Shown here piece by piece: positions 31,850-41,513 of a DNA stretch of 64,000 nucleotides. Source of the DNA: Pseudomonas sp. 5P_3.1_Bac2. GTDB taxonomy: Bacteria > Pseudomonadota > Gammaproteobacteria > Pseudomonadales > Pseudomonadaceae. The position numbers were made by a program, and so were the translations under genes. Below the pieces are notes generated by a model. It saw only the letters and a list, made by a program, of their open reading frames with translations, had not been told where the DNA came from and made no database searches. How positions within the stretch are numbered: position 1 is the stretch's first letter; every line of letters begins with the position of its first letter. The stretch spans positions 33,813-97,812 of the forward strand of contig NZ_JANLNY010000017.1 of NCBI RefSeq assembly GCF_025465995.1. Direction: 5' to 3'.

Positions 31850-32701
31850 TCAACCGAGAAAATTCAGCACGGCGTGATTGAAGTAGTCAGGTTCCTCGAG
31901 CATGAACCAGTGACCAGAGCGACTCGAAATCACCACTCGGACATCCGCGACTTTGTCTGCAACCTGCAAGGCATGGCGCACCGGCAGGAAGTTATCCTTC
32001 TGCCCCCACAGGCAAAGCACCGGCATTTGCAACTCCGCCAAGCGGTCTGCAAACACCTCAACTTTCATGGTTGAGAAAACCTCCATCGGCTGCTCCAGCC
32101 AGATCGGCAGGCGCGAGTCGATCACCGCCTCGGTGATGGTTTCCGCAGAGGCCACGATGTGATGCAACAGCTCGCGAAAGGACTCGCGGTCGCTTTTACG
32201 CTGTTGAATAAATGCGCCCATGCACACCAGGCCGCTCATTTCGGCAGCCCACAGCGCAGGGTTTTCGACACCACCCGGGCCCATGACCACAAGCTTGCTC
32301 ACTTGCTCCGGATAGCTCAGGGCATATTGAAATGAAATGGCGCCGCCCAGCGAGTTGCCAATCAACACAACTTTGGACACGCCTTTTTGCGCCAGCAGCT
32401 CATGCAACACCTGCACATGCAGGGCCGAGGTATAAGCGAGGTCCTGCGGCTTATCCGACAGGCCGTAGCCCAGGTAGTCAGGAACCAGAACGTGATATCC
32501 CAGTTCAGCAAAGAACGGGTAATTCAGGTGGAAATTGCTATAGCCACTGGCACCAGGGCCGCTGCCGTGCAAGAACACCAACGTAGGCTTGGCCGCAGAG
32601 GCACGACCCACCTCGTGATAATGCACACGATGACCACTGCTAAGCTGGGCAAACTGCCCGAGTGGAATTGGCTGGTGCGAAGATGTTGTTGGCGAGGTCA
32701 T
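31850..32701 (-). CDS. hsaD: 4,5:9,10-diseco-3-hydroxy-5,9,17-trioxoandrosta-1(10),2-diene-4-oate hydrolase HsaD
   Basis: Alpha/beta-hydrolase that splits the C-C bond of the ring A cleavage product, giving the dienoate used by HsaE and the CD-ring acid. The 283-residue protein has the oxyanion segment HGSGPGASG, nucleophile Ser117 (GNSLGG), Asp236 and His264, the full catalytic triad. It is the first gene of the minus-strand operon, behind a clear AAGGAG ribosome binding site and the candidate operator at 32757. Confidence 0.9.
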   Translation of the reverse strand: MTSPTTSSHQPIPLGQFAQLSSGHRVHYHEVGRASAAKPTLVFLHGSGPGASGYSNFHLNYPFFAELGYHVLVPDYLGYGLSDKPQDLAYTSALHVQVLHELLAQKGVSKVVLIGNSLGGAISFQYALSYPEQVSKLVVMGPGGVENPALWAAEMSGLVCMGAFIQQRKSDRESFRELLHHIVASAETITEAVIDSRLPIWLEQPMEVFSTMKVEVFADRLAELQMPVLCLWGQKDNFLPVRHALQVADKVADVRVVISSRSGHWFMLEEPDYFNHAVLNFLG

Positions 32702-32756
32702 ACCCTTGCTCCTTTATTGTCATGGAGCGACTATGCCTCTCTCAAATCTCCCCTCG

Positions 32757-32775
32757 CATGATCCGCTTGCAGTAG
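32757..32775 (-). promoter_or_regulatory. Candidate steroid-regulon operator, copy A (hsaD operon)
   Basis: On the minus strand CTACTGCAAGCGGATCATG ends 55 bases before the hsaD ATG. A -10-like CATAGT begins 21 bases after it, so the element would overlap the -35 region, the place for a class II activator. Similar elements occur before DUF1302, kstD and the propeller gene. On the plus strand TTGCAG and CTGCAA form a 6-bp inverted repeat across 9 bases here. Confidence 0.55.
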
Positions 32776-32848
32776 ATACCCCTGCAAAATCTGACCTGAA
32801 TCAACCTCTCAAAGCGTGACCGTCATGTTGGGGCTGCCGGCCTACAGC

Positions 32849-32872
32849 AAAAAGCCCCGCCGAGGCGGGGCT
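32849..32872 (-). terminator. Intrinsic terminator after the SDR pseudogene
   Basis: On the minus strand AGCCCCGCC and GGCGGGGCT form a perfect 9-bp stem with a 2-base gap (tight loop), followed by TTTTT. It lies just downstream of the broken SDR gene and upstream of the hsaD promoter, isolating the two. Confidence 0.85.
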
Positions 32873-32892
32873 AGCAGTCAAATCCAAGGGGG

Positions 32893-33656
32893 TCAGTCAC
32901 CATCCGGGCGCCAAGCCACGCCATCATGGTGTGAACCACCATCAGCATGAATCGTCATTGCGACTACCTGAGCACAATCTTCACTGACTAGGAACAGCGC
33001 AAGCCCGCCGATGTCGCTCTGGGGCTCGCCTATTCTGCGGTCAGGAATTTGCCGGGTGATAGCCGCTGCGGCTTGCGGCCAGGTACTTGCAAACTGATCG
33101 TAAGCCGCCGAACGGGCGGCCGGGTAAATCACATGACATAGGATACCGTACCGCGCCCACTCCACTGCTGCGGCGCGGATCAAGGCACGCACCGCCTCTT
33201 TAGCCACGTTGTAAGGCATGCTGTGCAAACACCATTGAGTGAGCCGAAATTGACAATCCGGCCATGGCCTTGGGCTTTCATGTGAGGGAAAGCGGCCTGT
33301 ATGGCCCACAAGCAAGACCAAAAGTTCAGCTGCAGCGAATCCCTTACGTCTTTATCGCTGCTCTGCTCCAGCGGCTTTGGCAGGCTCCCGCCACCCGCGT
33401 TATTGATCAGGATATCGAACCGGCCATAACGCTCGGCTGTGCCATTTATCAAGCGCTCTAGCTGATTCTTTACACAGACATCGGTCTGTCCAAAGCTGAC
33501 CTCCACGGCAAACTCTTCACTCAGCCCCTGGGCGACCCGCGCCTTGCGCTGCGCGATGACCACCGTAGCCCCGCCTGTGCCAAGCACCTTGTGATGCCCA
33601 GTCCAATACCTTCACCACCCCGTCACAATGGCCACACAGACGAATAAACGCCCCAT
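32893..33656 (-). pseudogene. Short-chain dehydrogenase/reductase pseudogene (three frameshifts)
   Basis: An ATG at 33656 with an AGGAG ribosome binding site starts MGRLFVCVAIVTG, the N-terminus of an SDR. The frame is lost in the glycine motif (near 33618), changes again just before VLGTGGATVV (near 33590), runs through NNAGGGS and IVNFGSLNGV, and is lost once more near 33222 before MPYNVAKEA, the YxxxK active site. Restoring about four missing bases gives one SDR of about 255 residues ending at 32893. Two of the three breaks are at short G or A runs. It is a decayed gene unless these are sequencing errors. Confidence 0.85.
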
Positions 33657-33743
33657 AGATACGGCTCCTGCAAACTGAGTAGTGGGCAAATCCAGCCCAA
33701 GCGCCGTCAGTGTCCGCCAAGTGTTCAGGAGCATGCCTACAAG

Positions 33744-33767
33744 AGCCTGATCCATATAGATCAGGCT
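33744..33767. promoter_or_regulatory. Perfect palindrome upstream of the chemoreceptor gene
   Basis: AGCCTGATC, six bases CATATA, then GATCAGGCT: a perfect 9-bp inverted repeat that ends 60 bases before the chemoreceptor ATG. No T-run follows on either strand, so it looks more like an operator for a dimeric regulator than a terminator. It could also serve the SDR pseudogene promoter on the other strand. Confidence 0.45.
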
Positions 33768-33827
33768 GAAATATGGCCAACTCAGTAACGTATTCGCCGC
33801 GAACTTTTACCTGACTGGAGCGGCAGA

Positions 33828-35525
33828 ATGCGCAACCTTTCTGTGCGTCTAAAACTGTATTCCTTGCTCGTGTGTTTCGTCCTGAGCCTTGCGATTGTGG
33901 GCACAACAGGTTGGCTCGGGCTGCTTAAGACGCAAGCGGGCATGGCTAACATCAGCCATTCGCTGACCGTCGTCGACGCCTTGTCAAAACTACAAAATGC
34001 CCGCCTCAGCTCGATCGCGGCCATGCAGGAAGGGGCCAGTTGGCGCTCCGAATACTTTGACAACTTCCCGGACAAATCAGATGCCATCGCGGAGGCCCAG
34101 GGCCTGTTTGCCGACATTTTGCAGCGCCACACACGCAGCCTTGAACTCGCCAAGCAAGCCTATCAAGAGTACGAGACAGCCAGTAAATCAGTAGAAGCCG
34201 AAGCGTTATGGCAAACCTTCCGAGAGCTATGGAAGGATTTTGAAAACTCGAATCAAGCCCAAACCGAGATCTGCCAGAAACTGGCACAGGCGCAAAACTG
34301 GTACGACGTCCAGAATGACTCACTCGCCTTGGTCGCCAATACCCCGAATTGGGTCGCCTCTATCCAGTCCAGCTCAGCAGCCTTAGAGCAGCTCGTCCAA
34401 CTCAGTGTGGCGGACGCCGAACAGGCCAAGCGCGATGCCGAAACGCAAACCCGAGCCACCAAGAGCCTAATCATCAGCACCCTGACTGTGGCAGTGCTTG
34501 TGCTCGGCGGCATATCCATTTTGATCGTGCGCGGCGTGGTCGGCCCACTCCTGCACCTGCGCGCACACATGGAACAGGTGGGCGTCAGCAACGACTTTAC
34601 CTTGCGGGTGAATGACAACGGCAAAGATGAAGTCGCCATCACCGCACAATCATTCAACACCTTGCTTGAACAGATGCAGCATGCCCTGCAAGAAGTGCTG
34701 CATGGCGCCTGGCAGATTGATCATGCGGCCAGTCAAACCAGCTCAATGGCCCAGCAGGTTGCCAGCGGCGCCGAACAGCAAAGCTTGGCGGCTACCGATA
34801 TCTCATGCGCCATAGAGCAAACCAGCACCTCCGTCAGGCAGATCAACAGTAGCGCTCAAGCAGCGCTTGCACTCGCGCAGGAAACAGCACGGGCAGCCCA
34901 CCAAGGCGTGGAAAGCATCGAGCTCAGTGGCATTGAGAGCAACAAAACCATCGCGCAAGTCAATCACACCAGCAATCTGATCAAAGCACTGGGCAGTGAG
35001 TCAGAGCGCATTACCAACATCATTAGCGTGATTACCAGCATTGCCGAGCAGATCAATCTGCTGGCCTTGAATGCCGCTATTGAAGCGGCACGGGCAGGCA
35101 ACCACGGCCGAGGGTTTGCCGTAGTCGCTGACGAAGTGCGCTCCCTCGCCACGCGCACCAGCACCTCGGCAACCGAGGTGCGGCAGATGGTCAGCGCGAT
35201 TCAGCGCTCGACCCTAGCCGCCATCGAGGATATGGCCATTGTGGTGAGCGGCACCGAACACAGCCGAGCCTTAATTGCGACGGCCGCAGAGCGAATGACC
35301 GATATTCTGCGTTGCTCGGATCAAGTCGCTGAAGCTATCGGTCACGTTTCGCAGGCCATGCACGAGCAGCACACCAGCACTGAGCTAATCTCCAGGCGAG
35401 TGGAGCATGTCTCGCAAATGAGCCATAAAAACTGCAGCATCGGCGAGCAGGCCACGGCGGTTTCTCACGAGCTCAATGGTTCTTCCATCCGGCTGCGCCA
35501 GGCCGTTGAACGCTTTAAGGTTTAA
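33828..35525 (+). CDS. Methyl-accepting chemotaxis protein
   Basis: A 565-residue membrane chemoreceptor. Two membrane segments (about residues 10-31 and 213-235) flank a helical periplasmic domain of about 180 residues that fits a four-helix bundle sensor. A HAMP domain (about 236-290) and the signalling domain follow, with the conserved hairpin [23 protein letters not shown] (split here: EAARAG, GRGFAV, DEVRSLA). It has a GGAG ribosome binding site. The ligand is unknown; its place inside the steroid region suggests it may sense a steroid or a breakdown product, but that is inference. Confidence 0.92.
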   Translation: MRNLSVRLKLYSLLVCFVLSLAIVGTTGWLGLLKTQAGMANISHSLTVVDALSKLQNARLSSIAAMQEGASWRSEYFDNFPDKSDAIAEAQGLFADILQRHTRSLELAKQAYQEYETASKSVEAEALWQTFRELWKDFENSNQAQTEICQKLAQAQNWYDVQNDSLALVANTPNWVASIQSSSAALEQLVQLSVADAEQAKRDAETQTRATKSLIISTLTVAVLVLGGISILIVRGVVGPLLHLRAHMEQVGVSNDFTLRVNDNGKDEVAITAQSFNTLLEQMQHALQEVLHGAWQIDHAASQTSSMAQQVASGAEQQSLAATDISCAIEQTSTSVRQINSSAQAALALAQETARAAHQGVESIELSGIESNKTIAQVNHTSNLIKALGSESERITNIISVITSIAEQINLLALNAAIEAARAGNHGRGFAVVADEVRSLATRTSTSATEVRQMVSAIQRSTLAAIEDMAIVVSGTEHSRALIATAAERMTDILRCSDQVAEAIGHVSQAMHEQHTSTELISRRVEHVSQMSHKNCSIGEQATAVSHELNGSSIRLRQAVERFKV

Positions 35526-35571
35526 ACCGGAAGTTCAACAACGATAAGATGCCGCGCCGAGCACCGTAGCG

Positions 35572-35604
35572 AAAAAAATCCGTGCAACACGAAGCTGCAC
35601 GGAT
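35572..35604 (-). terminator. Terminator of the LuxR-type regulator gene
   Basis: AATCCGTGCA and TGCACGGATT form a 10-bp stem with a short loop; the minus strand continues with seven T. It lies between the convergent chemoreceptor gene and the LuxR-type gene and ends the latter's transcript. Confidence 0.88.
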
Positions 35605-35627
35605 TGAGGAACGCAAGCAGTAATGTC

Positions 35628-36860
35628 TTAAGCGCTTGGGCTGGAAAGGCTAATCACACCGTTTAAAACCAAACGAACCAACTCGGCCTGACGCGTTACG
35701 CCCGCCTTGGCAAAAATAGCCCGCAGGTGCGTGCGCGCCGTGTTGCGCCGAATCCCCAGTAACTCTGCCGCCTCATCCAGCGACATACCATTCGCTAATT
35801 CCATGGCCAGATTAGCTTCAGCCGGTGTGAACTCGAAAACCTGCCGCATGACTTCTCGCGGGGCTTTGGTTTGCACATCCGGATCGCATAAAAAGATGAT
35901 CCACGCGGGCCGGCACTTACCTTCTGAATCTTTGCGCAAGGGGATGCTGCGCACCACCAAGCCCAGCTTGCGCTTGCCTGAGGGCCGGGTTATCGAGATG
36001 ACCTGGGGCTGCAAACTGCCCGACTCCATAAGTTCTTTCAGCAAGTGCCGCTCATTGCGGTAATGGGCATCCAAACTATTGCCCGACCAGCGCAAGCCAT
36101 CGCCTTCATCCAGCATGGCTCTGGCCACCTGGTTACAACGCAACACCTGCTGATTCTCATCCAGGACCACAGAGCCTATGTGCAGACGGTTCAACGCCCC
36201 TTCATACAACTCATTTTGCGTTGACTCCAACTCCAAGCGGTTAGCCAGCGCTAATGCCTGCTGAAAGTGCGGTAGCAGCGCCTCCAACCGAGCTTTATCG
36301 GCCTGTGAAAAAGGCTGCTCATAACTCATTCGATACAGGCGCAAGCGAAACACGGTGCCACTATCCGAGATCAGGTTGACGCCTAAGCCATAACGCGAAC
36401 CGTACTGACCAAATACCTCACGGTAGAAATCTGACTTGAGCCATTTTTCATCGCCCACATATTCATCAATGGTCAGAATTTTATTGAGCGGCAAATCCAG
36501 AAACGGGTCGTGTCGCCACAACTCGGCCTGATAAATACGTTCAACCGGCGGATTGGCAGGCTGGCAAACTAAATACCCCAGATCCGTACTGGATGACGGA
36601 CGAATCACAATGACTGCCGACGTTGCATCCATATATAGAGAAAGGAACTTGGCCACCTCGACCCAAGGACTCTCCTCGGTTAACCCCTTATAGATCGCAT
36701 GGATCATGCGATTCTGATCGACCCCTCCAATACTTTGGCGCAGCGTGCTGACCAAATTCTTTAGATGGGCTTGATCAGAAAGACTAAGCAACGGGGGTGA
36801 GTTAGAGGCTGAACTACTGTCTGGACGTTCCACAATTCTAAGTACTCTGGCGGCTGGCAT
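35628..36860 (-). CDS. LuxR-type transcriptional regulator (TesR/TeiR-like)
   Basis: A 410-residue regulator with a C-terminal LuxR helix-turn-helix (about residues 340-400: FTPAEANLAMELANGMSLDEAAELLGI split as FTPAEAN and NGMSLDEAAELLGI) and a long N-terminal region that may hold PAS/GAF-like sensing domains. It has no receiver Asp motif or autoinducer domain that I can see. In Comamonas testosteroni a LuxR-type protein, TesR/TeiR, of similar size activates steroid degradation genes; location and architecture suggest the same here. An AGAGGT ribosome binding site precedes the ATG. It follows the OYE gene by 63 bases. Confidence 0.8.
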   Translation of the reverse strand: MPAARVLRIVERPDSSSASNSPPLLSLSDQAHLKNLVSTLRQSIGGVDQNRMIHAIYKGLTEESPWVEVAKFLSLYMDATSAVIVIRPSSSTDLGYLVCQPANPPVERIYQAELWRHDPFLDLPLNKILTIDEYVGDEKWLKSDFYREVFGQYGSRYGLGVNLISDSGTVFRLRLYRMSYEQPFSQADKARLEALLPHFQQALALANRLELESTQNELYEGALNRLHIGSVVLDENQQVLRCNQVARAMLDEGDGLRWSGNSLDAHYRNERHLLKELMESGSLQPQVISITRPSGKRKLGLVVRSIPLRKDSEGKCRPAWIIFLCDPDVQTKAPREVMRQVFEFTPAEANLAMELANGMSLDEAAELLGIRRNTARTHLRAIFAKAGVTRQAELVRLVLNGVISLSSPSA

Positions 36861-36923
36861 CGGTCTTACCTCTTTTTTTTATTTTTATTACAAGCACAGC
36901 AGTAAGCCCTCCTTGGTCGTGAC

Positions 36924-38159
36924 TCAATCTCCTGCAAGGACTCTGGACAACTGCGGATCGTTCGGTGGGTTAAACACACAGCGCACACCGTTGGGATCAT
37001 AGATGCCCATTACGCAGCCGTTACAGCTGTTGCAGGCCGACTGATGCAGCGACCCCAGCTGTAACTTGTTCACAAAGCTTGAATCATGGATCAAGGCCCG
37101 CGCAAGAGCGATTGCCTCGAACCCTTCCTGCATCACTTGCTGCGCCGCTGCCAGCGATTTAACCCCGCCCACCAGCGCCAAAGGCATAGAAACGGCCTGG
37201 CGAATCAGGCGTGCCGACTCTAGGAAATACAGCTCACGAAATTGCAAATCTTTGGGCTGTTGTAAGCCCAACGCCCAAGGTCCGATACGGGCCAGGCCTT
37301 TAGTCTGGGCCTTCATGTCAGCAATCGGCATGGCACTGCCAAACAAGGCCCAAGGGCTGTACATGTTATGGCCGCCACTCAAGGTCAAGAGATCCGCGCC
37401 TTCGGCCTGCAAAACCTGAGCGGTGACCGCGGCCTGCTGTGGGTCAATCCCACCACGTGCGGCATCGGTTTGATTGATCTTGCAGCTCACGGCCATGTTC
37501 TGCCCAACCGCATCCTTTACCCGCCGCAACACCAGCGCGGGAAAGCGTGTGCGCGCCTCGACACTGCCACCATACCCATCCTTACGCTTATTACTTAGCG
37601 GAGACAGAAACTGGTTCAGCAGATAGCCATGGCCCATGTGGATTTCAACCGCATCAAAGCCGGCCTCGCGAGCTAATTGCGCAGCCCGCGCAAACTCAGC
37701 CGCGACACGCTCCATATCGGCGACCTGCATCTGCGTCTGCCACAAAATACCCTGCAGAAAACCGAAAGCATTGAAGCCTGACGAAGCACTTTTGGGGTAG
37801 CCATGCGCAGGCTTGAGCATGGTGAAAGACCCACCGTGGGTAATCTGCAAACAGGCCGCAGCCCCCTCGGCATGTACCGCATCGGTCAGTGCCCGCAGAT
37901 GGGGGATGACCTCATTGCTCATATGAAACTGATGCTTAAACGTACGCCCCTCCGGTGAAACCGCACCGTAGGCCACCGTGGTCATACCCACGCCACCGGC
38001 CGCTATATCCCGGTGGTGCTGCAAGAGCGCCTTGGTCGGCATGCCATCCGGAGTCATGCCTTCATTGGCTCCGGCCTTGATAAACCGATTGCGCAGCTTC
38101 AACGGCCCGAACATCAGCGGTGAAAATGGCGAGACTTGTGTTTTGCTCTGTGCGCTCAT
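36924..38159 (-). CDS. NADH:flavin oxidoreductase, Old Yellow Enzyme family
   Basis: A 411-residue FMN-binding TIM-barrel protein. It covers the OYE domain (LRNRFIKAGANEGM, EIHMGHGYLLNQFLSPLSNKRKDGYGG) and ends with a cysteine cluster Cys376, Cys379, Cys382 and Cys394 that may hold an iron-sulfur centre, but lacks the C-terminal NAD-binding half of 2,4-dienoyl-CoA reductase and BaiCD. Such enzymes reduce or form double bonds next to a keto group, so a role in ring A/B saturation of bile-acid type steroids is plausible. The ATG at 38159 has an AAGGAG site; a longer start overlapping the SDR is less likely. Confidence 0.82.
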   Translation of the reverse strand: MSAQSKTQVSPFSPLMFGPLKLRNRFIKAGANEGMTPDGMPTKALLQHHRDIAAGGVGMTTVAYGAVSPEGRTFKHQFHMSNEVIPHLRALTDAVHAEGAAACLQITHGGSFTMLKPAHGYPKSASSGFNAFGFLQGILWQTQMQVADMERVAAEFARAAQLAREAGFDAVEIHMGHGYLLNQFLSPLSNKRKDGYGGSVEARTRFPALVLRRVKDAVGQNMAVSCKINQTDAARGGIDPQQAAVTAQVLQAEGADLLTLSGGHNMYSPWALFGSAMPIADMKAQTKGLARIGPWALGLQQPKDLQFRELYFLESARLIRQAVSMPLALVGGVKSLAAAQQVMQEGFEAIALARALIHDSSFVNKLQLGSLHQSACNSCNGCVMGIYDPNGVRCVFNPPNDPQLSRVLAGD

Positions 38160-38169
38160 GGGGCACTCC

Positions 38170-38946
38170 TTAACCGTGAGTTCCACCGTCGATACGCACC
38201 ACTTCACCGTTGATGAAGCTGCCATCGGCGCAGGCCAGAGTGGCGATCACCGCAGCGACCTCCTCAGGCTTGCCCAGCTGCCGATCGGGTCGGGATAAGT
38301 GCATATACAGCTGGAAATCAGCACCCTCGGGAAAGCTTTGGGCCTGCGCCGCCACCATAGGCGTGGCAATGCCACCCGGCGCCACTGCGTTCACACGCAC
38401 ACCGCGATTGAGGTATTCACGCGACAAGGCTTGCGTCAACGCAGCAATCCCTCCTTTGCTCGCCGAGTACGCCGCCATATAGGCGTGGCCAAAAAATGCC
38501 GATGTCGAGGCCGCATTGACGATATTGCCTTTGCTTTCGAGCAGGTATGGCAGCGCCTCACGGCAGCAGAGGAATGTGCCGCCCAGATTGATTTGCACAA
38601 CCCGCATAAACTCTTCGAAAGAGGTTTTGGTGGTGTGCTCGGAGCTTAAAACCCCGGCCAAGTTGACCAGTACATCGAGATGGCCGGTCCGCGCGACAAA
38701 GTCGGCCATGGCCTGTTTCACGGCCACCTCATCCGTCACCGACACCTGCGCATACACCACTGTTGCCCCCGCTGCTGCAGTGGCTTGGGCCAGCGCCTGG
38801 GTTTGCACCAAGCCATCTAGGTCACGGTCTAGCGCCAGCACCTGTGCGCCTTCAGCAGCCAAGCGGATGACCGTGGCCCGGCCAATACCGGAAGCGCCAC
38901 CCGTGACAATAATGTTCTTATCGGTAAAACGCAGAACTGGGCTCAT
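38170..38946 (-). CDS. Short-chain dehydrogenase/reductase
   Basis: A 258-residue classical SDR with the cofactor motif TGGASGIG, NLAGV, and the catalytic Ser-Tyr-Lys (AASTSAFFGHAYMAAYSASKGG). Probably an alcohol dehydrogenase for a steroid hydroxyl group, but position specificity cannot be read. I start at ATG 38946, which follows AAGGAT; a TTG two codons upstream is possible. It lies 68 bases after the RND permease gene and 10 bases before the OYE gene, in one likely operon. Confidence 0.85.
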   Translation of the reverse strand: MSPVLRFTDKNIIVTGGASGIGRATVIRLAAEGAQVLALDRDLDGLVQTQALAQATAAAGATVVYAQVSVTDEVAVKQAMADFVARTGHLDVLVNLAGVLSSEHTTKTSFEEFMRVVQINLGGTFLCCREALPYLLESKGNIVNAASTSAFFGHAYMAAYSASKGGIAALTQALSREYLNRGVRVNAVAPGGIATPMVAAQAQSFPEGADFQLYMHLSRPDRQLGKPEEVAAVIATLACADGSFINGEVVRIDGGTHG

Positions 38947-39014
38947 CAGCAAACATCCTTCTTATCGTTATTAGTCAGATCAATCCGATTACCGCTATAG
39001 CCAAGCAATACGCG

Positions 39015-41489
39015 TCACGCCCGCTGTACCTGTGGACTTACGGCCTGCCCTTCAGGGCTTACGGCCGGCTTGCGGGTTTGCCCGCGCAGTAACAGATGGG
39101 AGAGCGCCGGGATCAGCACCAGGGCACCGATCATGTTCCACAAGAACATGAACGTCAGCAGAATGCCCATATCGGCCTGGAACTTGATCGGTGAAAAGAC
39201 CCAGGTCAGCACGCCTGCCGCTAGGGTCAGGCCCACCAGAGCGACGACCTTGCCGGTAAAGCGCAGTGCCCCGGCATAGGCCTCTTCGAGCGAAGCGCCT
39301 TTGCGTTGCAGCGTGAGCTGGATACTGAGCAGATACAGGGCGTAATCGACACCTGCGCCGACCCCGAGGGCGATCACCGGCAACGTCGCGACCTTAACGC
39401 CAATGCCCATCTGCACCATGATCGCCTCACACAGCAAGGAGGTGATCACCAGCGGCACCAACGCCACGATCACCGCGCGCCAACTGCGAAACGCGATCAG
39501 GCAGAGAATCACCACCGAGCCATACAGCAGCAGCAAAACCGTTAAGGTCGCTGAGGCGACTACCTGATTGGTGGCGGCCTCGATACCAGCCGGCCCTGCA
39601 GCCAGCAAAAAGCGGCGTTTGTCGTTGTCATGCTCAGCGGCAAACGCCTCGACGGCTTTAACCACGCGGTTCAGGGTTTCGGCACGGTGATCGGCCAGAT
39701 ATGCCACCACCGGCGAAACCGAGCAGGTCTGGTTGGCCAGCTCAGGAGACTGCATAACCGCCAACTGCGCAGCCTGAGCAGCCACTTCCGACACCCGCGG
39801 AATGCTCATCCACTTCGGGTTTGCTTCACCGTAGCTGGAGTTGATAAAGCGCACTGACGACGACAGGCTGGCCACCGACTGCACACCTGGCACATCCCTC
39901 AGCATGCGACTGAGCCGGTCGATTTCGGTCAGGGTTTCAAAGGTGGAGCACTCGCCGGGTTCGGTTTTAACAATCACCGCAAACTGATCGGTGGAGCGGC
40001 CAAAACTGCTGTTAAAAAAAGCCAGGTCGCGGTTGTAGCGCGAATCGGCGCGCAGCTCAGGCGCGCCCGCATCCAGATCACCGATCTGCAGATCACGACG
40101 GATGTCATAGGCAAAGTAGCCGACCACCAAGGCCATGATCACCAATGCATGACTCAGGCCGGGCTGCGTGCACTTCACCAACAGATCGTTAATGGTTTTG
40201 AAAAAGCCGCCACTTTGAGTGTTGCGCTCCAGCTCATTACGGACACTGCGGTGTGCCGCTTTGGGACTAACACCGATATACGACAACATGACCGGCACCA
40301 TGATGAGCTGAGTGAAGATCAGCACAAAGACCCCGATACTGGTCGTAACCGCCAAATCGCGGATAACCGGTATATCAATCACCATCAAGATGGCGAAGCC
40401 AAACACATTGGCCAGTAACGCGGACAACCCCGCCACAAACAGGCGGCGAAAGGTATAACGGGCGGCGACATAACGATCAGTACCGCGCCCGATGTCCTGC
40501 ATGATGCCATTCATTTTCTGCGCGCCATGGGACATACCAATGGCGAAGACCAGAAACGGCACCAGAATCGAATACGGGTCGATGTCGTAATCCAGCAGTT
40601 CCATCAACCCCAGCAGCCAAACCACACTGCTGAGCGAGGCGACGACCAGCAGCACCGAGCTGCGCAGGCAACGGGTATAGGCGTAAATGATCGAAGCGAC
40701 TATCAGCGCCGCGATCGCAAAGAAGCCCATAACCTGAGTCAGGCCATCAATCAGATCCCCCACCAGCTTGGCAAAGCCAATGATGTGCACGCGCACCTTG
40801 GGCTGAGCACCGGGCGCCGCCGCTTCAAACTGGCCACGAATGTCATGCTCTAAAAAGCGCGCAAACTCGTTGTAATCAAAGGGCTTGCCAGTCAGTGGAT
40901 CTTTATCCATCAGCGGCACCATGATCACCGAGGAACGCATATCCAGAGAAACCAGATCGCCAATCAAGTTGCCGCGCATGACGTTAGTCTGCAATTCCTC
41001 GAGAGAGGCCGGCGAACCGTCATAGTTGTGGGGCATGACCGGCCCCCCCTCCATGCCCACTTCAGTCACTTCATTCCAACGCACCGCCGGCATCCACAGA
41101 GAACGCATCCAGGCCCGATCCACCCCAGGGGCCAGATTGATCTTGTCGTTAATCTGCTGCAAAGCCTGCAAATAATCAGGATCAAAAATCGTCCCATTGG
41201 GGTTTTCAACCATCACCCGCACCGAGTTACCCAGCGCCGCGAGATCCTGTTTGTTCTCCATGTAATTGCGGATAAAGCTATGTGAGCTGGGCATCATCCG
41301 CTCAAAGCTGGCATTCACCTTGAGTCCCAACGCCTGATACCCCAACACCAACGTCAATAGGCTGCAGAGCAGCACAAAAAAGAGCCGGTTGTTGAAAATC
41401 AAGCGCTCCAGCGCATTACCTGAGCGGCTATCAAAATCTTTACGATCAGGGATCACCAGCGTCGCACTATCATCCTGAAGCTTGGCCAT
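39015..41489 (-). CDS. RND/MMPL family permease
   Basis: An 824-residue inner membrane protein of the RND superfamily, with about twelve membrane segments in two repeats and two large periplasmic loops (about residues 55-255 and 460-640). The GVGAGVDYALYLL segment is the membrane motif with the Asp-Tyr pair found in MMPL and HpnN-type lipid transporters. There is no periplasmic adaptor or TolC gene nearby; instead it is next to a beta-propeller gene and near DUF1329/DUF1302 genes. Probably moves steroids or other hydrophobic compounds across the envelope; direction is unknown. Confidence 0.85.
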   Translation of the reverse strand: MAKLQDDSATLVIPDRKDFDSRSGNALERLIFNNRLFFVLLCSLLTLVLGYQALGLKVNASFERMMPSSHSFIRNYMENKQDLAALGNSVRVMVENPNGTIFDPDYLQALQQINDKINLAPGVDRAWMRSLWMPAVRWNEVTEVGMEGGPVMPHNYDGSPASLEELQTNVMRGNLIGDLVSLDMRSSVIMVPLMDKDPLTGKPFDYNEFARFLEHDIRGQFEAAAPGAQPKVRVHIIGFAKLVGDLIDGLTQVMGFFAIAALIVASIIYAYTRCLRSSVLLVVASLSSVVWLLGLMELLDYDIDPYSILVPFLVFAIGMSHGAQKMNGIMQDIGRGTDRYVAARYTFRRLFVAGLSALLANVFGFAILMVIDIPVIRDLAVTTSIGVFVLIFTQLIMVPVMLSYIGVSPKAAHRSVRNELERNTQSGGFFKTINDLLVKCTQPGLSHALVIMALVVGYFAYDIRRDLQIGDLDAGAPELRADSRYNRDLAFFNSSFGRSTDQFAVIVKTEPGECSTFETLTEIDRLSRMLRDVPGVQSVASLSSSVRFINSSYGEANPKWMSIPRVSEVAAQAAQLAVMQSPELANQTCSVSPVVAYLADHRAETLNRVVKAVEAFAAEHDNDKRRFLLAAGPAGIEAATNQVVASATLTVLLLLYGSVVILCLIAFRSWRAVIVALVPLVITSLLCEAIMVQMGIGVKVATLPVIALGVGAGVDYALYLLSIQLTLQRKGASLEEAYAGALRFTGKVVALVGLTLAAGVLTWVFSPIKFQADMGILLTFMFLWNMIGALVLIPALSHLLLRGQTRKPAVSPEGQAVSPQVQRA

Positions 41490-41513
41490 CTTGTTATTCC
41501 TCTAAAATCAGGC

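Noticed and set aside
33517..33906. 129-codon minus-strand frame overlapping the SDR pseudogene start
   Set aside because: Only its last part carries pseudogene sequence in a shifted frame; the rest runs through the intergenic region and into the chemoreceptor start.
38953..39014. Possible fifth operator copy before the SDR at 38946 (GGTAATCGGATTGATC on the minus strand)
   Set aside because: Shares CGG and TTGAT with the element but needs an inserted base and lacks the CTACTGCA half; the SDR is probably read from the upstream promoter anyway.
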